Source of the DNA: Limnomonas spitsbergensis
Lineage: Eukaryota; Chlorophyta; Chlorophyceae; Chlamydomonadales
Length of the DNA stretch: 64,000 nucleotides
Direction: 5' to 3'
Assembly (NCBI GenBank): GCA_037349105.1
Contig: JAYJMM010000041.1
Span: 6,508,501-6,572,500, forward strand
In this document: positions 23,401-31,800 of the stretch, one piece after another
Layout: every line of letters starts with the position of its first letter
Numbering within the stretch: position 1 is the first letter of the stretch
Translations under genes and position numbers: made by a program
The notes under the pieces: generated by a model
Seen by the model: only the letters and a program-made list of their open reading frames with translations
Database searches by the model: none
What the model was told of the DNA's origin: nothing

Positions 23401-25765
23401 GACCTGATCGATGATGGTAACGGCGCAGATATGGCTGCGGCCCCAAGCTGCGCTGTTTCCTTGACCTCTACATCCTAATAGGGCGTTGCTTTCTTTCTTC
23501 CTTGACCAGATCGAGTATTGCGCCTGTGCCAGCCATGTCGTGCATGGAATCCTCAACCCCCTGCTCCCCTGTTCAACAGATTGAGTTTGGCGCCTATGCC
23601 AGCCAAGCCCCGGACACCTGGTCATGGAGGTGGACCAGCACTCCCTTACTGAGCGTATTGGTTCCCCCTCCTGCTCCCTAATAATCAGATCGAGTTTGGC
23701 GCCTATGCCAGCCAAGCCCCAGACGACCGCAACGCCATGTCGGACGTCGAGGTCGACCAGAGCTCGGTAGCCTCTGCCGGCACCTACCAGGGCTCCCCCT
23801 CTGCCCCCTCCGCACCCTTGGGATCCTCGGCGACTGCGGCGCCCAGCCGGTCGGCCGCGGCCATGCGCATCACCCACATGGAGGCGGGCATGGAGATCAA
23901 GCTGGCCGCGTTTGTGCAGTGGGCCGGGCCCCTGGTGCTGGCGGCGCTCGGGATAGCACCCAGTAGGTTGCATGGGGTGCTTTAGCTACAATTCAGCTAC
24001 AATTCAGCTGCCTGATGGTACCGACATGTTGGGATAACACCCAATAGTATGCATAGGGTGCTTCAGCTACGATTCAGCTACGATTTAGCTGCAGGATGGT
24101 ACTGACATATTGGGATAGCACCCAGAAGATTTCATGGGGTGCCTTAGCTACAATATAGCTACGTCTCAGCTGCGAGATGGTTCCAACGTTTTTGGATAGC
24201 ACCCAGTAGATAACATGGGGTACGTCAGCTACAATTCAGCTACGACTCAGCTACCAAATGGTACCGACATAATGGGATCACACCAATTAGGTTGCATGAG
24301 ATGCTTAAGCTACATTGCAGCTACAATTCAGCTACATTTCAGCTGCATAATGGTTCCAACATATTGGGATAGGACCCAGTAGATTTCGTGGGATGCTTCA
24401 GCTACAATTCAGCTACAATTCAGCTGCATAATGTTTCCAACATATAGGGATAACACCGAGTAGGTTGCATGGGGTGCTTCAGCTACAATTCAGCTACGAT
24501 TCAGCTATGATTCAGCTACCTGATGGTACCGACATATGGGCATAGCACCCAGTAGTTTGCATGGGGTGTTAATGCTCTAGGTTGCTTCAAATACAATTCA
24601 GCAACTGACATGCTTCTGTACTGCCCCGAGCCTGCTAGTACGGTACCGGTATATTGGTGTGCTGATATGCTTCTAAGGGCATCCCTTTACCCTAGACTCT
24701 GTATGACACATGTACTGCTCGAGCCTGCTAGTACGGTACTGGTATATTGGTGTGCTGATATGCTTCTAAGGGCGTCCCTTTACCCTAGACCCTATGTGAC
24801 ACACGTACTGCCCCAAGCCTGCTAGTACGAAACCAGTATATTGGTGTGCTGATATGCTTTAAGGGCATCCCTTTAACCTAGACGATACCGGTATTCCGGC
24901 ACCTCCCAGCCACCCTGACCCGCACCTCCCACACTGGTTCCCCACAGATACCAAGAGGAGATCACTAGCACCCAACCTGCAGGGCAGCCGAGGTGTGACG
25001 TCCGGTATCGTTTCCCTGAGCCACCCTGCTGGTGCGGTACCGGTGTCTGGGTAATCCCCCATCACCCTGACCCGCACCTCCCTCACTGGTTCCCCGCAGA
25101 TACCAAGAGGATATCGCTGGCGCCTGACCCACAGGGCGGCAGAGGTGTGACGTCCGGGATTGTCTCTCTGAGCCACCCGGACCTGCTCTCAGACCGGCCA
25201 GTGAACGCGATTGCTTTCATCACGACAGCAGGGGAGCCGCTGATCGTGGTGGCGTATGGGCCAGTCGGGGCGCAGCTTGGGGCAGCGGAGTTGCTCAAGG
25301 TGTGTGTGGTGAAGGGGGATGAGGGACGGGGGGAAGGGGAGGGGGGTGGTCCCAAAAGGTGAAGGGGCGAAGAGCGCCCCGACCTTCTGGGACCCAAATT
25401 GACCCTGAAGGGGTTGCGGGACCTGCTCCTGTGAGGGAATAAGGGGAAGGGACAGGGGGGAAAGGGGGAGGGAAAGGGGGGAAAAGGGGGGAGAAGGACT
25501 GGGGGTAAGGGAAGGAGGGGAGAACGGGTAGGGACTAGGTAGCCGCTGATCGTGGTGGCCTATGAGCCTGTTGGGGAGCACCTTGGGGAAGCAGAGTTGC
25601 TGAAGGTGTGTGAGGGGTAAGGTTATGAGAGACGGGGGGGGAGAGAAGGGGGAATGGGGAAAGGGGGAAAACAGGGACGGGGGGAGGACCTGCGACTGCC
25701 CACCTGACCGGACCCCCTACCTGCCTCACCCCCTCGCAGGACCATACCCTGGCCACCAAGGGCTG

Positions 25766-25832
<67 letters not shown>

Positions 25833-28800
25833 CCTACGATGGCCCACCTGATCAGCTTCCCCCCCATACCTGCTCTTGTGCCTTTGCAGGACCATACCCT
25901 GGCCACCAAGGGCTCCCTGTGTGTGTGGGACCTCTCCGCGCCTGCAGTCCCCAAGGCCGTGCTCATCAGCGAGGGGACGCCCTCCTGCTGCGGCTTTGCA
26001 CCCGCACCGGCCTCATCTGTTGTTTTTGCCGGTGAGGAGGATGGGTTTAGGGTTCGTGAGAAGCAGGCAGTGGGATGCCGACCCGGCTTGTGATGTATGG
26101 GATTCCGGCCTCGGGCGCAATGACACTCTCCTGCTGAGGCTTTGCGCATGCATTGACCCCATTTTTGCTGCCGAGAGAAGCAGGCCTGGCTTGTGGTCAA
26201 TGGGCCATCTGGTATCGGGCTGGAATGATTCCCTCCTGCTGCTGCGGCTTTGCGCCCGCACCCGCCTCATGTGTCGTAAACTGCTGGCGAGGTCGAGGAT
26301 GAACGTCCCAGATGAAGGAGGCGGTGGGCATCAGTCGCCTGTCCTCCTCGCACTGCCCGGCATGTCAACAATCAGTGCTGGGCCCTTTACCGAAAAAGGG
26401 ACTCACAGGTGTAATGCCAATGATATCGTAACTCTGGACCATGCTCAAAAGGCTCGGCCGCATGGGCGCTTAACTGTCTGGTCGGGAGAAAAAGAAAGTC
26501 AAGGTATGGGAGACAGGAAAGGACCAAATGGATAAGAGAGGAGGAAAGAGAAATCGCCCGGCATGTGATGTGTCCCACGTCTCACTGATACGTCCTTAAG
26601 TTTATAACCTTGACAGTCCAGGCATGGAGGAGGGTGGCGTGTGCCTGTCGGACCTTGTCAGATTAATTTGAACCCTTAACCCTACACCCTGCATCCCAGG
26701 CATGGAGGAGGGTGGCGTGTGCCTGTCGGACCTTGTCAGATTAATTTGAACCCTTAACCCTACACCCTTGACCCCAGACATGGAGGAGGGTGGCGTGTGC
26801 CTGTCGGAACTTGTCAGACTGATGTTCACCCTGAACCCTAAACCCCGAACCCTACACCCTGCATCCCAGGCATGGAGGAGGGTGGCGTGTGCCTGTCGGA
26901 ACTTGTCAGACTGATGTTCACCCTGAACCCTAAACCCCGAACCCTACACCCTGCATCCCAGGCATGGAGGAGGGTGGCGTGTGTCTGTGGGACCTGGAGG
27001 AGGCGGATTCAATGCACCCGACAGAGGCGGTGGGCAACGGCCGCCTTTGCACACGCCGCCCGGCCTACACCACGGAGTGCAGCCCTGACATGGCCAGCAG
27101 CGGGGCGCCGGTTGTGTCCGTCGTAGTGGTCCCCAGAGGTGTGTGTGGGGGGAGGGGGGGGATGGGGGCGGGTTAAAAGGGTTGATTTAAACTACAGTGA
27201 AGGTACAGCTCAACTACACCACGGATTGCAGCCCTGACATGGCCAGCAGCGGGGCGCCAGTCGTGTCTGTCGTGGTGGTCCCCAGAGGGGTGGGGGTGGG
27301 GTGGGGGGGGGGATGGGGGCGGGGTATAGGGTTTAGTTAATGTACCCTTTAGCTACAGCTCAACTACACAACGGAGTGCAGCCCCGACATGGCCAGCGGG
27401 GCACCAGTTGTGTCCGTTATGGTGGTGCCTGGAGATATGTGTGGGTGGGAGGGTTGAAGTTAACTTAATTTTAGATACAATGTAGCTACAATGTAGCTAC
27501 ATCACACACCCAGATGTGTGGAAAGTGGGAGGATGTGCAACCTGAGGTTAGATACATTTCAGCTACATTTCAGCTACCCCACAGACCGAGAGGTGTGGTA
27601 GGTGGGAGGGCATGCCACTTGAGGGTCGATAATGAGCTACATTTCAGCTACAATTTAGCTACACAGAGTGCAATCCAGGCATGACAAAAAGCGAGGGCCG
27701 GCCGTGTCCATTGTGGTGGAAACCAGAGTTGTGTGTGGGAGTTGGTGTTGGGAGTGGTGGGAGGGCCGGCCGTGTCTGTTGTGGTGGGAGTTGGTGGGAG
27801 TGGTGGGAGTGGTGGGAGGGCCGGCCGTGTCTGTTGTGGTGGGAGTTGGTGGGAGTGGCGGGAGTTGGTGGTGGGAGTGGTGGGAGGGCCGGCCATGTCT
27901 GTTGTGGTGGGAGTTGGTGGGAGTGGTGGGAGTTGGTGGTGGGAGTGGTGGGAGTTGGTGGTGGGAGTGGTGGGAGGGCCGGCCGTGTCTGTTGTGGTGG
28001 GAGTTGGTGGGAGTGGCGGGAGTTGGTGGTGGGAGTGGTGGGAGGGCCGGCCGTGTCTGTTGTGGTGGGAGTTGGTGGGAGTGGTGGGAGTAACCAGAGT
28101 TGTGTGTGAGAGTGTGCTGCAGATTTAATTCATTCATGTGGAGCAATGGGCGGGCGGGCCGGCATGCAGGTTTGTCACACTTTTGAAGACAAAGGTCACA
28201 CTTGTATGGATACAGATACGTATATGTCTGTCAAAGGGGGGCGGGCAGGCGGATTTAACTCCCTCTAATTCATGCGGAGCAATGGGCGGGCGAGCATGCA
28301 GGTTTGTCACACTTTTCAAGACAAAAGCCACACTTACATGGATACAGGTCATACTTATATGTCTGCTACTGGGGGACGGGCGGCAGTGTTTATTTTAGTG
28401 CGCTTTAGCTAGACCTCAGGTAATCACGGCCGCGGGGGCCTGGTGCAGCTAGCCCTGCTGCTGGGTCCATCGGCCGTAGGCCGACCAAGGTTTGGTTTCA
28501 TTCTGCGCAGTGGTGGCCGCCCGGCGGCCACCTAAAGGTCGTCTGGCGCACACTAAAATAATACTGAAGGGCGGGCGGAGTTTGTCCCTGACTGTCCAGA
28601 GTGGGTTTGATCTCCTTGTGCAGAAGGATGGGCGGGTGTGTGCCGATATTTAAATAAGAAGCCAGCTAGAATTGCAAAGGTATGTCTGCTACTGGGGGGA
28701 TGGGCGGGTGGGGGCTGAAATTTAAATAATGGAGTGGAGAAATCGCTGCCGGGTTGCATGCTGTAACGATACCAGGTCAAAGGCCAACGATGCCCCTCAA

Positions 28801-31800
28801 GTATTCTTCGAGGGTCTAGGGTTTAGGGTACCTCCAGTGTTCTTCGAGGGTCTAGGGTATAGGGTACCTCCAGTGTTCTTCGAGGGTCTAGAGTTTAGGG
28901 TACCTCCAGTGTTCTTCGAGGGTCTAGGGTATAGGGTACCTCCAGTGTTCTTCGAGGGTCTAGGGTATAGGGTACCTCCAGTGTTCTTCGAGGGTCTAGG
29001 GTTTAGGGTACCTCCAGTGTTCTTCGAGGGTCTAGGGTATAGGGTACCTCCAGTGTTCTTCGAGGGTATAGGGTGTAGGGTACCTCCAGTGTTCTTCGAG
29101 GGTCTAGGGTATAGGGTACCTCCAGTGTTCTTCGAGGGTCTAGGGTTTAGGGTACCTCCAGTGTTCTTCGAGGGTCTAGGGTATAGGGTACCTCCAGTGT
29201 TCTTCGAGGGTCTAGGGTTTAGGGTACCTCCAGTGTTCTTCGAGGGTCTAGGGTTTAGGGTACCTCCAGTGTTCTTCGAGGGTCTAGGGTGTAGGGTACC
29301 TCCAGTGTTCTTCGAGGCCCTCGAGTGTTCTTTGAGGAATGATTCTCTCTTCGAGGTGGTTGTTGAGCTGGTTGTATCGCGTAGGTTCAGTGCGGCTGAT
29401 GGTACCCCGTAGATTTGCTTTGCCTTTCCAAGTAATAATTAACGTTGTTAGGAGTTGAGGGATCCATAAATATACTGAGTACTGATGATCGATACGTCAA
29501 CGCCAGTTTTCACTGAGGGCAGTTTTCACTGAGGGCAGTTTTCACTGAGAAATTAGGAGTTTTATTCGATCATTTTCCTTGAGGGCAGATTTTTTAAGTA
29601 ATCGCGTTTCCATGCTCGAGGGAAGGCAAATCAAATCTATGGTATTAGATTTGAGCAAAGTCCGGTACCGGGGGGACGGATGGAAGGAAGAGGTCTGTCT
29701 TGAGGGCAGGGCATGTGGCAACTGATTTTCCCGGACCGTATCTTTGCTTTGCCTTTTCTCGTACAGTATCTTTGCTTTGCCTTCCCTCGTACAGTATCTT
29801 TGCTTTGCCTTCCCTCGTACAGTATCTTTGCTTTGCCTTCCCTCGTACAGTATCTTTGCTTTGCCTTCCCTCGTACAGTATCTTTGCTTTGCCTTCCCTC
29901 GTACAGTATCTTTGCTTTGCCTTCCCTCATAATTAGCATTGTTTGGGGTTGGATACAGGACGAGATTAATAATCAATTGACAACGCCAGGTTTCAGTCAG
30001 AAATCAAGAGTTTGGGCGAAAGATTGCCATGAGGGCAGCATTGAAAGAAATCGTTTTTTCATACCCGAGGGAAGGTAAATCAAATCTGCTGTTATCAACG
30101 TTGGTTGGGGTCAAGGGACTCATGCATTTACTAATTATTGATTTCCGACGTCAGTTTTGTCGAAAAATAGAGTTTTTGTAGACTGCTTTTGCCCGGGGAC
30201 GGCATTGAAGTAAAACATTTTTGACGCCCGAGGGAAGGCATATCAAATCTACGGAAGGGCAGCATGTATCCAAATAAATTTCATGCCTAGGGAAGGCAAA
30301 TCAAATCTACATGTCACCTATACTATTTTTTATTGAACTCGACATCTGGGTTTTGTCGACTTCCAATCTCCTTCCTTAGGCGGTTCTCGCACCACTCCAT
30401 GCTACCTGAACACTTGTACAGCCTCACTGCCTCGGGTGACATGACCATCGGGTCCCTACTACAGTCTTAGTATTGAATTCAAAATTCCACAGTTTTCAAA
30501 TTCAAATGCCCTCTACCCAGGCGGTTCCCGCACCACTCCGTGCTACCTATACAGCCTCACCGCTTGGGGTGACGTGACCATCTGGACGGTCAACGCGATG
30601 TCGCGCACCGAGGCGCTGTCGGTGGACCTGGACCTGGGGATGCGGATGGGCAGCTGCGTTCGGCTGATCAGGGTGTCCGCCAATGTGCGGCTGGGGATGG
30701 CGGCGCTCCGGCCGTCAGAGACTGCGGCAGGGCTGCTGGCCACAGTGAGTACAACAGATTGCAGATAAATAAAGGAAAAGGAAGGAATTGGGTTTGGGGA
30801 AGCTGCGTGCGGCTGATCAGGGTGTCCGCCAATGTGCGGCTGGGCATGGCGGCGCTCAGGCCGGCAGAGGCCGCGGCAGGGCTGCTGGCCAGGCTGAGTG
30901 CAACAGATGGCAGAGAAAGATAGAAAACAGGCTTTCGGGCTTTCCTGGACAGGGGGAAACTCTGAATAGACCTCCCATCCCCAAGACACGCACCCAACAA
31001 GAAACAATCGCAGCTTTTTGTTGTGCTCTGGGCGTTCAGGTATACATTCTCTGATGCGTTGGTGAGGGAATGCCTGGGAATGCTGAAGAGCGGTGTGCCG
31101 GTGTGGCAGCATGACGACTCGCCCGAGGAGCGTTTTTCTGGCCGCTACGCTGGATCCGCCACGGATCTATTACTGTAGCTAATTTTGAGGTTTAAGTAGG
31201 GAGGACCAATCGTGGGGTGCGACCCTGACGGTTTTGGGTTACGGAGCATTGAGGAAATTCTACAACTGCTTGGTCTGAAATCCTGGACATCAGCCTTTGC
31301 TGCTCTGTTTACTTGACCCTCACTTGCCCATGCCATGGGAACCTCCGCCTTCCTTCCTCCCGAGCTCCCGCTCTGCCTTTTAGCCCAATTTCTGCTGGCG
31401 TGCCCTGTGGCCCCAAACCTTAAAACCTTCCCCCCACACCTCCCCTGAGCTGGCGGTACAGGCGCTGTCGCTCAACCCTGAACCCTAGACCAGTGCCGGT
31501 GGTACAAGCCTGGTTGTTGAAGGCACTGTAATTGCTCCACCCTAAAACTCTGTACCTATGCACGCGGTACAGGCCTCGTCGCTCCAGGCACTGCCGATCA
31601 ACCCTGACCCCAAGACCAGCATCTGCGGTACAGGCCTCGTCGTTGCAGGCGCTGTTGCTGGACCCTACACCCTTAACCCATGCACGCGGTACAGGCCTCG
31701 TCGCACCAGATACCGCCAATCAACCCTAAACCCTTAACCCTAAACCCTTAATCCTAAACCCAGGCAGGGGATGCCGCTCTACCTTAAACCCTTAACCCCT

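Noticed and set aside
25610..26035. Cys/Val dipeptide-repeat protein
   Set aside because: It is the (GT)n run in an intronic copy of DYNC2I1 exon 8.
28729..29412. 227-codon repeat protein (VFFEGLGFRVPP)
   Set aside because: 36-bp intronic array kept open by its period, inside DYNC2I1 intron 9.
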